Assembly: GCF_963853665.1 (NCBI RefSeq)
Contig: NZ_OY970459.1
Location: 1,240,001-1,304,000 of the forward strand
Length of the DNA: 64,000 nt
Reading direction: 5' to 3'
Origin: Mycobacterium decipiens
GTDB lineage: Bacteria; Actinomycetota; Actinomycetes; Mycobacteriales; Mycobacteriaceae
Below, one piece after another: positions 39,571-48,265 of the stretch. The translations under genes were made by a program, and so were the position numbers. The number at the start of each line of letters is the position of its first letter. The stretch's first letter is position 1. The notes under the pieces were generated by a model. The model had not been told where the DNA came from. It searched no databases and saw only the letters and a list, made by a program, of their open reading frames with translations.

Positions 39571-40371
39571 GTGACTGAGACCCGGGTACTAGCGGTGGCC
39601 AACCAGAAGGGTGGGGTGGCCAAGACGACGACGGTCGCCTCGCTCGGTGCGGCAATGGTGGACAAGGGACGGCGCGTGCTGCTCGTCGATCTGGATCCGC
39701 AAGGTTGTCTGACCTTCTCGCTTGGCCAGGATCCCGACAAACTGCCAGTATCGGTGCACGAGGTGCTACTCGGTGAAGTCGAGCCCAACGCCGTGCTGGT
39801 CACCACGATGGAGGGAATGACGCTGCTGCCGGCCAACATTGACTTGGCAGGCGCCGAGGCAATGCTGTTGATGCGGGCCGGCCGCGAGTACGCGCTCAAA
39901 CGGGCGCTGGCCAAACTGTCCGACCGGTTCGACGCGGTCATCATCGACTGTCCGCCGTCGCTGGGTGTGCTGACCCTCAACGGCCTGACGGCCGCCGACG
40001 AGGTCATCGTGCCACTGCAGTGCGAGATGCTGGCGCACCGCGGCGTCGGCCAGTTTCTGCGTACGGTCGCCGATGTCCAGCAGATCACCAACCCGAATCT
40101 GCGGCTGTTGGGTGCATTGCCGACGCTGTACGACTCGCGAACCACCCACACCCGTGACGTGTTGCTTGATGTCGCCGACCGCTACGACCTGCCGGTGCTG
40201 GCTCCGCCCATCCCTCGCACGGTGCGCTTCGCCGAGGCCAGCGCCTCGGGCTCGTCAGTGCTGGCGGGGCGCAAGAACAAGGGCGCGGTGGCCTACCGCG
40301 AGTTGGCGCAGGCGCTGCTCAAACATTGGAAGACCGGCAAACCGCTGCCCACCTTCGCCGTGGAGTCCTAG
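39571..40371 (+). CDS. ParA/Soj-family ATPase
   Basis: A 266-residue P-loop ATPase, the same length as Rv3213c. The deviant Walker A is KGGVAKTTT (residues 13-21), and switch/Walker B regions are LLVDLDPQG and VIIDCPPSLG. No ParB partner is adjacent, so a chromosome-partition role is not shown; orphan ParA proteins position other cargos. GTG 39571 is chosen because it gives the family N-terminus (TETRVLAVANQKGG). Confidence 0.92.
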   Translation: MTETRVLAVANQKGGVAKTTTVASLGAAMVDKGRRVLLVDLDPQGCLTFSLGQDPDKLPVSVHEVLLGEVEPNAVLVTTMEGMTLLPANIDLAGAEAMLLMRAGREYALKRALAKLSDRFDAVIIDCPPSLGVLTLNGLTAADEVIVPLQCEMLAHRGVGQFLRTVADVQQITNPNLRLLGALPTLYDSRTTHTRDVLLDVADRYDLPVLAPPIPRTVRFAEASASGSSVLAGRKNKGAVAYRELAQALLKHWKTGKPLPTFAVES

Positions 40372-40392
40372 CCCTCGCGCCCACGATGCGGG

Positions 40393-41616
40393 TCAGCCCA
40401 GGGCGACCAGCGTGTCGCCACGCTGCTCGATGACCCTGGATCCGGAAACGGCCGGGATCACCGCCGAGCTGCTCGGCGGCCGGTCCACCGGGATATAGCG
40501 GCTGTTCGCGCCGCTGACCGGGTCATAGACACCGATCGCGCCGGTGACAGGCACCAGGAGTTGACCTGCCATCATCACCCCGGGCCCCACCGGCGCGGTC
40601 GTCTCGCCCGCGGCAATGGTGTAGCGCAGGGCCAGGCTGCCCGCGTCGAAGACCAGCAACGCGTCGCCAGTCCACCAGGTCACCAGGTTGCCGGTTCGCG
40701 ACACCACGGCCGACGGCGACGGCGGCCTGGCGAGCAGGGTGCTCGAAACTGTGGTGCCGGTCTCGTCGATGACGTCGACTCTCGGTTGTGCGCCGATTTG
40801 TCCGGGTAGGTACACCGCGGTGTTGTTCTGCGAGACGACCAAGACCCGCGCGCCCGAACCCGGCTGGACCCCCGGTTCCGGCACAAAGCGTTGTTGGGGC
40901 TCGTCGTCTTCCTTGCCGGGGCGCAACAGTACGAGCCGCAGGTCGGCCTGACTCACGCAGGCCTCGAGCACTGACACGGTGGCCGAGCTGGCCGCCGCCG
41001 ACTCCAGGGTGCATCCGGAGTGCAGTCCTCGGGACGACGGTTTCACCCGGGCGTCGGTCTCGCCGTAGGCCAACATCCGGACCATGTCTGAACGCCACAG
41101 TTCCAGGCGGGTGTTGCCGGCCGACAGCACCGTGGTGCCGTCGGAGGAAAGCCGCACGTGTGGATCGGCGTAGCTGGTTCGGGCGGCTCCGCGGCGACCG
41201 GTGGAACCATCGATGGTGCTGACCTGACCGCACCCCCGGTCGTCCCGGTAGACCGCGACGGCGTAGTGGTAGATCCAGGTCACCCCGCACATTTCGGTGT
41301 CACGGGCGTAACTCCACAGAGACTGGCCGGTGGCTGGGTCGCGCCCGTCCACCTGGCGTCCGTCGCCGGTAGCCACCGTTCCGCCCACCACCACGGGAAC
41401 CCGGGTCGCCGGGCTGGCAGCGGTCCAGAGCTGCTTCAGCGAGGGCGGTACCTCCCGGGCCGGGGTCGGGGTGGGCACCGGAACCGCCGCCGGCCGGCTG
41501 ATGGTGGCCCTCGCGTCGCTGGTCCACCAGATCAACAACGCGGCCACGGCCACGACGACCGCGATCGTCGCCGCCGCCGCGATATCGGCCTTGGTGCGAC
41601 GTTCGGGCTTGACCAT
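40393..41616 (-). CDS. Membrane-anchored beta-propeller-like protein, Rv3212-like
   Basis: A 407-residue protein with one N-terminal membrane helix (IAAAATIAVVVAVAALLIWW), a Pro/Thr linker (VPVPTPTPAREVPP) and a large extracytoplasmic part with PQQ/quinoprotein-like propeller repeats (TVATGDGRQVDGRDPATGQSLWSY, ALLVFDAGSLALRYTIAAGE, GAIGVYDPVSGANSRYIPV). It also has several Cys likely in disulfides. The H37Rv counterpart is essential but not characterised to my knowledge. It lies 12 bases after rhlE on the same strand. Confidence 0.85.
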   Translation of the reverse strand: MVKPERRTKADIAAAATIAVVVAVAALLIWWTSDARATISRPAAVPVPTPTPAREVPPSLKQLWTAASPATRVPVVVGGTVATGDGRQVDGRDPATGQSLWSYARDTEMCGVTWIYHYAVAVYRDDRGCGQVSTIDGSTGRRGAARTSYADPHVRLSSDGTTVLSAGNTRLELWRSDMVRMLAYGETDARVKPSSRGLHSGCTLESAAASSATVSVLEACVSQADLRLVLLRPGKEDDEPQQRFVPEPGVQPGSGARVLVVSQNNTAVYLPGQIGAQPRVDVIDETGTTVSSTLLARPPSPSAVVSRTGNLVTWWTGDALLVFDAGSLALRYTIAAGETTAPVGPGVMMAGQLLVPVTGAIGVYDPVSGANSRYIPVDRPPSSSAVIPAVSGSRVIEQRGDTLVALG

Positions 41617-41628
41617 GCGTGGGCGCGG

Positions 41629-43212
41629 TCAGTTGGCCGGCGCAGCGACGCCGTCCTGGGCGTTCGCCGAGTGTCCGCGGCGACGACGGCGGCGCCGCGC
41701 GGCCCCGCTGCCACCGGACCGGGAGCTGGATGCGACACCGGACCCGGCACCTGACCCAGAACTGGATCCCGTCTCCGAGGTGGTGTCGCCGTTGACGACC
41801 GGGTTGGTGGCGGGGCGTCCGGTGACCGGTTTGCCGCCGCGGGTGCGCCGACGCCTGGGGGTGCCGTGGGCGCGCTGTGCGGTCTTCTGGCCGTCGCAGT
41901 CGGTGTCGCGCCGTTTGGCCTGCGATTTGCGCGGCGGGCGGACGGTGCCGCTTGCCTGGGCCGGGATGGCCAGCTCGGCGTACAGATGCGGTGAGTTGGA
42001 GTAGGTCTCGGCCGGATCGGGGGAGCCCAGGCCCAGTGCCTTGTCGATCATGCTCCAGCGGGGCAGCTCGTCCCAGTCCACCAGGGTGACCGCGACCCCG
42101 GTTCGGCCGGCGCGGCCCGTGCGCCCGATGCGGTGGACATACATCTTGTCGTCTTCGGGGCACTGATAGTTGATGACGTGGGTGACGTCGTCGATGTCGA
42201 TACCGCGGGCGGCCACGTCGGTGGCCACCAACACGTCGATGGTGCCGGCGCGAAACGCCTTGAGCGCCTTTTCCCGCGCCACCTGCCCGAGATCGCCGTG
42301 CACGGCGCCCACCGCGAAGCCGCGCTCGGTCAACTCGTCGGCAACCTTCTGGGCGGTGCGCTTGGTGCGGGTGAAGATCATTGTCGCGCCCCGGTCACGA
42401 GCCTGCAGCACCCGGCTGACCAGCTCCAGCTTGTCGAGCGCGTGGGCTCGGTAGACGAACTGCTCGGTGGCGTCGTGCACCGCCGAGGAGTGCGGTGCCT
42501 CAGCCCGGATGTGCGTGGGCCGGACCATGAACGTCCGGGCTAGTGTGATGATCGGGTCGGGCATCGTCGCTGAGAACAGCATCGACTGCCGGTCGGCGGG
42601 GATTTGGCGCAGGATGCGCTCGATATCGGGCAAGAAGCCTAGGTCGAGCATTTCGTCGGCCTCGTCGAGCACCAGCACGGACAGCCCGCCCAGCTGCAGG
42701 TGGCCCTGCTGGCACAGGTCGAGCAGCCGACCGGGGGTGCCCACCACCACGTCGGCGCCGGCGCGCAGCGCCTCGATCTGCGGTTCGTAGGCCCGTCCCC
42801 CATAGATGGACACCACCGACAGCCGACGACTCGCGGCGGTTGCGTCGTCTGGGTCGGCGCCGGCGGTCAGGTACTTGGCCGCCGTGGCCAGGTCATCGGT
42901 GACCTGAATACACAGCTCGCGGGTGGGGACTACGACCAGGGCCCGCGGAGCGCCGGTGAGCGGTCTCATGCCGTTGCCGGAGGTGACGCGCTGCAACAGC
43001 GGCACACCAAAGGCGAAAGTCTTGCCCATGCCGGTGCGGGCTTGGCCGATCACGTCCTCGCCGTCGAGCGCGAGTGGCAGGGTCAGCTCTTGGATAGCAA
43101 AGGGTTGTTCAATGCCTTCTTCGGCCAGTGCGCGAACGATTTCGTCGCGGACTCCAAGTTTGGCAAACGTAGGTTTCGGGGTTGGTTCGGTTGTGCTCTG
43201 CAATGCGGTCAT
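41629..43212 (-). CDS. rhlE: DEAD-box RNA helicase RhlE
   Basis: A 527-residue ATP-dependent RNA helicase, the same length as Rv3211. Motifs: Q motif (FAIQELTLPLAL), I (ARTGMGKT), Ia (VVPTRELCIQV), II (VLDEADEML), III (FSATMPD), V (ATDVAARGIDI), VI (HRIGRTGRAG). The C-terminus is a basic, low-complexity RNA-binding tail (RRRRTRGGKP to SGGSGAARRRRRRRG). ATG 43212 (MTALQSTTEPTPKPTFAKLG) is the family start. It acts in RNA degradation and ribosome assembly. Confidence 0.95.
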   Translation of the reverse strand: MTALQSTTEPTPKPTFAKLGVRDEIVRALAEEGIEQPFAIQELTLPLALDGEDVIGQARTGMGKTFAFGVPLLQRVTSGNGMRPLTGAPRALVVVPTRELCIQVTDDLATAAKYLTAGADPDDATAASRRLSVVSIYGGRAYEPQIEALRAGADVVVGTPGRLLDLCQQGHLQLGGLSVLVLDEADEMLDLGFLPDIERILRQIPADRQSMLFSATMPDPIITLARTFMVRPTHIRAEAPHSSAVHDATEQFVYRAHALDKLELVSRVLQARDRGATMIFTRTKRTAQKVADELTERGFAVGAVHGDLGQVAREKALKAFRAGTIDVLVATDVAARGIDIDDVTHVINYQCPEDDKMYVHRIGRTGRAGRTGVAVTLVDWDELPRWSMIDKALGLGSPDPAETYSNSPHLYAELAIPAQASGTVRPPRKSQAKRRDTDCDGQKTAQRAHGTPRRRRTRGGKPVTGRPATNPVVNGDTTSETGSSSGSGAGSGVASSSRSGGSGAARRRRRRRGHSANAQDGVAAPAN

Positions 43213-43468
43213 ACGTGGGTCAGCGGCCTTTCGGTGACGGTATCGGTCTGATGTCGGTGTTTCTCTGTTGCGGTTCACGCGCGCACGAGATCCGACTCCG
43301 ATTACGTCGCCGAGTCGCCGGCCCAAGCACCAATCCAGGCGGGCCAACTACATGCACGCACATTTCGCCGGTAGTGGCAGTAGGGATAGCGCCGCTACCT
43401 ATGAGCATGATAGCTGGTCGGCCAGCGGGCTCCCATTTCCTGCTGAGCCTGCCGACTAGAGTGTTGCC

Positions 43469-44164
43469 ATGACTTCGCCCTCATCCGCCGACGAAGTGGC
43501 CGATTCGCCCAGGCCACGGCTGCCGGCGGATCATCCCGGCGTCAACGAGCTATTCGCTTTGCTGGCCTACGGCGAGGTTGCGGCCTTCTACCGCCTGACC
43601 GACGAGGCGCGGATGGCGCCGGACCTGCGGGGACGGATCTCGATGGCAACCATCGCCGCCGCCGAGATGGGGCACTACGAGTTGCTGCGCGATGCGCTGG
43701 AACGTCGGGGTGTCGACGTGGTCCCGGCGATGTCCAAGTACGCGTTGGCGTTGGAAAACTACCACCGGCTGACGACGCCGAGCACGTGGCTGGAAGCCTT
43801 GGTGAAGACGTACGTCGGTGACGCCCTGGCCGCCGATTTGTATCTGGAGATCGCCGGCGGGCTGCCGGACGAGGTTGCCGACGTGGTGCGGGCGGCGTTA
43901 TCGGAGACGGGACACTCTCAGTTCGTCGTTGCCGAAGTGCGCGCAGCGGTGACGGCGAGCAGCAAACAGCGCAGCCGGCTGGCTCTGTGGTCGCGTCGTC
44001 TGCTCGGCGAGGCGATCACGCAGGCCCAGCTCGTGCTGGCCGACCACGATGAGCTGGTCGACTTGGTGGTATCCGGTACCAGCGGCCTGAGCCAGCTCGG
44101 TGCCTTCTTCGATCGTTTGCAGCACACGCACGACCAACGGATGCGCGAACTCGGTCTCAGCTAA
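43469..44164 (+). CDS. Ferritin-like MiaE-type protein, Rv3210c-like
   Basis: A 231-residue alpha-helical protein, the same length as Rv3210c. It begins with a Pro-rich stretch and continues with ferritin-like helices carrying E/H pairs (LLAYGEVAAFYRLTDEAR, TIAAAEMGHYELLRDALERRG, VRAALSETGHSQFVVAEVRAA), consistent with a diiron tRNA-hydroxylase-like fold. No substrate is known in mycobacteria. It is divergent from rhlE (gap 43213-43468) and convergent with the RiPP cluster. Confidence 0.87.
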   Translation: MTSPSSADEVADSPRPRLPADHPGVNELFALLAYGEVAAFYRLTDEARMAPDLRGRISMATIAAAEMGHYELLRDALERRGVDVVPAMSKYALALENYHRLTTPSTWLEALVKTYVGDALAADLYLEIAGGLPDEVADVVRAALSETGHSQFVVAEVRAAVTASSKQRSRLALWSRRLLGEAITQAQLVLADHDELVDLVVSGTSGLSQLGAFFDRLQHTHDQRMRELGLS

Positions 44165-44191
44165 GCCAAAGTTGCCTCGACCACCACCGTC

Positions 44192-45259
44192 CTAGGTTGG
44201 TGCTTGGTAGGGGATTCCGAGAGCGAGGTTTCCGGTGTGGATGAACTCACGGTCGCGGCCACGGAGGAAGGGCGCGGTGATCGGTGATTCCAGCCGTGCG
44301 GTGATGCATGAGGCCAGGCCGAGGTCGGTGGCGGCCAGGGCGAGGGTCTGCAGCAGGCAGCCGGTGTCGCGATAGATCAGGCTCAGGGCCATGCCCTTGT
44401 ATTTCCACGTGGTCCGCGCGGCATAGGAGGCCAGGTAAAGACTTGCCGGTGGCGGCGCCTTCAACTGGGCGGGCTGGACCGTGGTGTGACGCAAGGTTTG
44501 TTCCAGTTCGGCGGTCCAGGGCGCGAGTTGGTGCAGGGCATGGTCGAAGGGGTCGTAGTGGTAAGCGCCGGCCGCGAGCTCCGCGACGTTGCGGGCGACA
44601 AGGTAGATTTCCAGGCTGTGGCGGGCGCCGCCGGAGGGGGCCGGTCGTTGGGTCATGTCGCCGAGCGTTCCCAGTTCGTCCCGGCCGGAAAGGTGCCTTT
44701 GAACGCGTGCGGAGCGGTGCAGGAACGCGCCAAGTTGGCGCAGCGGCACGGGCTGCGGCGCGTAGCGGCGGGTGCTGCGTCGGTAGGTGAGTGTTTCGGC
44801 GAGGGAGCGGCTCGACGGCGCGTGTTGGTCGTCGGGTAGCGCGATCGTGGCGGTCGCCTCGGGGTGGTTGAGCCGCGATGGCGGAGGTTCGCCGAAGCGG
44901 GCGTCGGCTTGTGGGCCTCGGCCGGCTTGCCAGTGCACGGCCAGTTCGCACGGTGTCCAAGCGGGTGCGGTTTCGGTTACTGCAGACGGGCAGGGAGGGG
45001 ATGTCCGCACGATCCCCGCATCAGTCAGCTGCGACAGCAATCCGGCGAGCCGGTCGGTACCGGGTGATTCGGTCCACCGTAGCCCGATGTCGGTGACGGT
45101 GCGGGGCTGGTCCAGCTGGCCGAGCAGGTTGACGAGAGCCGGTTTGACGCGGAATCGCCGCCGGGCATCGGGGTTAAACACCGTCGCATCATCGCGGCCC
45201 GGTTCCCATTCCAGCAGGAGGTGAGGGTTGCGTTCGTAGCGAGTCGCTGAGTCGTTCAT
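44192..45259 (-). CDS. SagB-type flavin dehydrogenase of a peptide-modification cluster
   Basis: A 355-residue nitroreductase-fold protein of the SagB/McbC type, which in azol(in)e-forming pathways uses FMN to oxidise azolines to azoles. The flavin-binding features are LTYRRSTRRYAPQPVPLRQLG, AAGAYHYDPFDHALHQLA and CLLQTLALAATDLGLASCI. The first about 90 residues (VFNPDARRRFRVKPALVNLL, DRLAGLLSQLTDAGIV) look like a winged-helix segment that could act as a leader-binding element. ATG 45259 follows the TfuA stop by 13 bases, so the genes are one operon. It could also act as an oxidase for another product. Confidence 0.88.
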   Translation of the reverse strand: MNDSATRYERNPHLLLEWEPGRDDATVFNPDARRRFRVKPALVNLLGQLDQPRTVTDIGLRWTESPGTDRLAGLLSQLTDAGIVRTSPPCPSAVTETAPAWTPCELAVHWQAGRGPQADARFGEPPPSRLNHPEATATIALPDDQHAPSSRSLAETLTYRRSTRRYAPQPVPLRQLGAFLHRSARVQRHLSGRDELGTLGDMTQRPAPSGGARHSLEIYLVARNVAELAAGAYHYDPFDHALHQLAPWTAELEQTLRHTTVQPAQLKAPPPASLYLASYAARTTWKYKGMALSLIYRDTGCLLQTLALAATDLGLASCITARLESPITAPFLRGRDREFIHTGNLALGIPYQAPT

Positions 45260-45272
45260 CAACGGGTCGCGT

Positions 45273-46769
45273 TCAGGCCAGGGGAAGTGGGACTGCGGCG
45301 GTTGGCCTTTGGGTCAGGGTTCGCGTCGGTCCTAAGGTGGCGACCTCAATGAACGGCAGTTGGTCGTCGGCGGCTGCAACGGCAAATATCGTGGCGGCGC
45401 TGTAGAAGAAGTCGTGGGTCAGTAGGCCGCGCTGGGCCAGCTCGATGCGGTCCACCTTGGCGCCCCAGCGGGTGGCGAACAGGCGTTTCAGTTGCGCGGG
45501 ATCCGGCCGGTGCAGGTTTAGGTGCGGTTTTCGACGAGCCAGCTCGTCGCGCATCGACAGGGCCCGGGCGGCCATAGCGCGCCACTCGGGCAGTCTGGGG
45601 TCCTCGCGCAGCAAATCAAGGAGGTGCTGGGTGGCCGGGAGTGTGTGGGCGAAGAACAGTGTGCGGGTGGTCAGGCGGGCCGCGACGGCAATCGGGTCAT
45701 GGCCGAAGTTCCGGTCCTCTTCGGCAGTGAGCCATTTCGACCTGACCGGTTCGGGAAAGCCGGACTCGTCGATGATGCGGGTAGCCAGTGCGTAGCGATG
45801 GGCCACGATCTCGAGCGCGCGCTCGTATGACGCGGATTCCACCTCAGCGACGGCTTGCGACGCGCGCTCCCGGACGCTGCCGTTCTGGCCGCGGCGCTGG
45901 TGGGTCCAGTACCAGGCGGCGACCTGTTCCAGCGCGGGCAGATAGGCCCACCGGTCGATGGCGCACACGCTCAGCAACGACAACACGTCCAGGTCGGAGA
46001 CGTCGACGACCGATTGCCCGCCATCGTCGGTGCGGATCACGACGGGGGTGGGCGGTGCCCAGCATTGCCGCCAGCGCTGCGACCACATCGTCGGGGGTGG
46101 GCCGGGGCGAATCCCGTTGCGGCGCGGTTCGCGCACGATATGATCCAGCGCGAGCAAGGCATCGGCATGTTTGATGTCGACCCGCAGGCTCTGCAACTGT
46201 CCGGCAAGTTCCCCGGCGTTCGGGGCGCCGACATCGGCCAAAAGCCGGTGCCACGTGCGCAGGGTGAACGGGATGGTGCGGGCCGCTTTGATGATCTGGT
46301 TGGCCATCGGAGCGGCGAGCACACCGGTTTTGACGGCTTCGGCCACGGTGTGGCGCATGTTGACCAGCGCGTCGACGAAGACCGGGTAGCCGTCGTTGGG
46401 CTCGCCGTGCACCATGGCAACCTCGTCATCGGCCTCCAGCAGCCCATAACGGTAACTCTCGAAGACCCAGCCATAGCCTTCCATGCCGAATGGATGCAGT
46501 TCGGCCGCGCGTAATGCGCCCATGCTGGAGGACCCGATCACGCGTACGCCGTCGGCGATCAGGGTGAGAAGTTCCTTGTGCCGGACCGGGGCATGCTGGA
46601 AGAAGAGTCCGTCGACGATGAGCAGCGTGTCGCCCGGACGCAGGCCGTAGCCGAGGGCCTGGCCGAACGAAATCGGCGGGACCACTTCGGCGGTGGGCAC
46701 GGCGGCCCGAATTTCGGCGGCACCGATGGTAGGGCCGGCCGTGACGACGACCCTTGCGCCCGATGTCAT
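45273..46769 (-). CDS. TfuA-domain protein, extended form
   Basis: A 498-residue protein. The N-terminal about 200 residues are a TfuA core: VTAGPTIG at 9-16, GSSSMGALRAAEL at 79-91, GMEGYGWVFESYRYGLLEADDEVAMVH at about 95-121. TfuA partners YcaO enzymes in backbone thioamidation (methanogen McrA, thioviridamide-type peptides). The remaining about 280 residues are mostly helical and unrecognised, an extra domain not found in the short TfuA proteins. It starts at ATG 46769, overlapping the ycaO stop by four bases (ATGA), so production is coupled 1:1. Confidence 0.9.
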   Translation of the reverse strand: MTSGARVVVTAGPTIGAAEIRAAVPTAEVVPPISFGQALGYGLRPGDTLLIVDGLFFQHAPVRHKELLTLIADGVRVIGSSSMGALRAAELHPFGMEGYGWVFESYRYGLLEADDEVAMVHGEPNDGYPVFVDALVNMRHTVAEAVKTGVLAAPMANQIIKAARTIPFTLRTWHRLLADVGAPNAGELAGQLQSLRVDIKHADALLALDHIVREPRRNGIRPGPPPTMWSQRWRQCWAPPTPVVIRTDDGGQSVVDVSDLDVLSLLSVCAIDRWAYLPALEQVAAWYWTHQRRGQNGSVRERASQAVAEVESASYERALEIVAHRYALATRIIDESGFPEPVRSKWLTAEEDRNFGHDPIAVAARLTTRTLFFAHTLPATQHLLDLLREDPRLPEWRAMAARALSMRDELARRKPHLNLHRPDPAQLKRLFATRWGAKVDRIELAQRGLLTHDFFYSAATIFAVAAADDQLPFIEVATLGPTRTLTQRPTAAVPLPLA

Positions 46770-48013
46770 GCCGACTCCAACAAAGGGGTTCGCATCGAGG
46801 GTGTGGTCGACGACATCGTCAGGCCGGGGGCAACGACCTTCACGACGGGAACACAGCCGCCGTCGAAGTCGCACACGACCGCCAGAGGTTCGGCGCCGGT
46901 CCGGGCGGCCACCGCCGTCGCCGCCGACGTCACCAGCTCCGGCAGCGAACCGTTGGCGGGGACCTGCCACGACGTCGGCGCGGCGGCAGGCTTCCGCTGC
47001 TGGCAGCCGCGGATCGCAGCATAGGTGTGTATCTGGGCGAAGCGGTGATAGATCGTCGATGGAATGTCCTCACGGGCTCCGCTGATCGCGGTCAACCGCG
47101 ATTGCGCGGCCTCGGTGATCGCTCGCGACAGTGCGACGTTCGGGTCGTGGTGCAGTCCGAAGCCACTAAACGGTAGCTCCAGCATCGGCGAGGTCAGCTC
47201 AACAGCGAAGCAGTAGTAGCCGTCCCAGTTGTCGATTCGGGAGATGAGCAATTCGCTTCCGGCCTGGAGAATCATCTCGACCAGGCCAGCCGAATCCGAG
47301 TCGGCGACGTCGTCGAGTGTCACCTCGAACATGGTCGCTCCTGGCACGGCGGTGGCGATGCTGTGTCGTTCCATGATCTCGTACAGGGCGTGCAGCGCGG
47401 CTTCGTCGTAGCTGTTGCCCGAGGCCAGTCCGTAGCTGTCCATCATGAACATCGGCGGTGCCCAGCGATCGCTGACCGCCACGTTGACCAGCACGGCCGT
47501 CCACGGCAGCCAGGTGCGGCGGCCGGTCAGCAATGTTGTCGCGACCATCCAGTCGAGCTTCGCGCCGCGATGGTAGAGGCTGCCGGGCGGGCGGCGAAGC
47601 CGGGCGGGGTCGTAGGTCAGGGTTGACCCGAGATCCTGGGTGGCGGCGGACAACAGGTCTGCAGTGACGTTCTCGACGTGCCACATCTCCAGGGATTCCA
47701 TTACGGCCGAGACCTGAGCCGCACGGTAGGTGGTGGCCTTTCCCTGGCTGACCGACAACGATAGCGAGGCCGGCCGCACCGCCTGCACCGTGGGGATTCC
47801 GAGATCGTCTAGCCAGGTCAGGTCGGCGACTCTGGTGATGCCGGCCCGTTCCAGCAGAGGTTGCACGGCCAGCCAGGTCTGGTCGGGGCTGATGATGCGG
47901 TGGGTACCTCGGCGATGGGCGATTGTTGCCCGGCCGGCCGAGTCCAGCGAGCGCATCGGCCAACAAGACCAATCCGGACCGGCCGGCGCCGCGGTGCGCA
48001 GCGACATGAGCAT
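46766..48013 (-). CDS. YcaO-domain ATP-dependent peptide modification enzyme
   Basis: A 415-residue YcaO protein, which activates a peptide backbone amide by phosphorylation. Visible family motifs are GIPTVQAVRP (72-81), the ATP/Mg segment ESLEMWHVE (106-114), ALYEIMERHS (209-218) and SRAITEAAQSRLTAISG (296-312). TfuA partnership suggests thioamide formation, whereas the SagB neighbour would instead fit azol(in)e chemistry. The start at 48013 (MLMSLRTAAPAGPDW) has aagga seven bases before it; an upstream GTG at 48073 is less likely. The last residues end in the ATGA overlap with tfuA. No fused E1-like or RRE domain is seen. Confidence 0.93.
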   Translation of the reverse strand: MLMSLRTAAPAGPDWSCWPMRSLDSAGRATIAHRRGTHRIISPDQTWLAVQPLLERAGITRVADLTWLDDLGIPTVQAVRPASLSLSVSQGKATTYRAAQVSAVMESLEMWHVENVTADLLSAATQDLGSTLTYDPARLRRPPGSLYHRGAKLDWMVATTLLTGRRTWLPWTAVLVNVAVSDRWAPPMFMMDSYGLASGNSYDEAALHALYEIMERHSIATAVPGATMFEVTLDDVADSDSAGLVEMILQAGSELLISRIDNWDGYYCFAVELTSPMLELPFSGFGLHHDPNVALSRAITEAAQSRLTAISGAREDIPSTIYHRFAQIHTYAAIRGCQQRKPAAAPTSWQVPANGSLPELVTSAATAVAARTGAEPLAVVCDFDGGCVPVVKVVAPGLTMSSTTPSMRTPLLESA

Positions 48014-48118
48014 GGTTGATTCCTTGGTTTCGCCAGTTGAAGAGATGCGGGTGGTGGTGGGGATCTCACACACCTAGATGCGGAAATCCCCACCGGATTG
48101 GGCTAAACCCGTCCGTGC

Positions 48119-48205
48119 TTAGTCGAGGTCATCAGCCACGAAAGCAAGATGCCCGGCCGCGTACGTCGGGGCTTCCACCTCGCAGAACAGAAGTTCGTGT
48201 GCCAT
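48119..48205 (-). CDS. Candidate RiPP precursor peptide, 28 residues
   Basis: A short frame directly upstream of ycaO on the same strand: ATG at 48203-48205, TAA at 48119-48121. It is preceded by one of the strongest ribosome binding sites in the window (gggaggaggtgacgc, then ATG). The peptide starts MAHELLFC, continues EVEAPTYAAGHLAF and ends VADDLD; it has one Cys (residue 8) and one Thr (14), and an E-x3-Y pattern at 11-15. Size, position and translation signal fit a precursor modified by the YcaO/TfuA/SagB proteins. Which residues form the core is unknown. No function is known to me. Confidence 0.72.
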   Translation of the reverse strand: MAHELLFCEVEAPTYAAGHLAFVADDLD

Positions 48206-48232
48206 GCGTCACCTCCTCCCATGCATCGCTGC

Positions 48233-48248
48233 TGCGAAAGTGTTCGCA
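48233..48248. promoter_or_regulatory. Palindrome before the precursor gene
   Basis: TGCGAA-AGTG-TTCGCA is a perfect 6-bp inverted repeat about 28 bases upstream of the peptide start codon, between it and the AT-rich promoter-like segment. It is a plausible operator for the RiPP operon. No regulator gene belongs to the cluster itself. Confidence 0.45.
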
Positions 48249-48265
48249 GACTCCGGGGTCGCCCG

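Noticed and set aside
46037..46514. Frames on the plus strand opposite tfuA
   Set aside because: Antisense shadows of tfuA; they share its coordinates and lack their own start signals.
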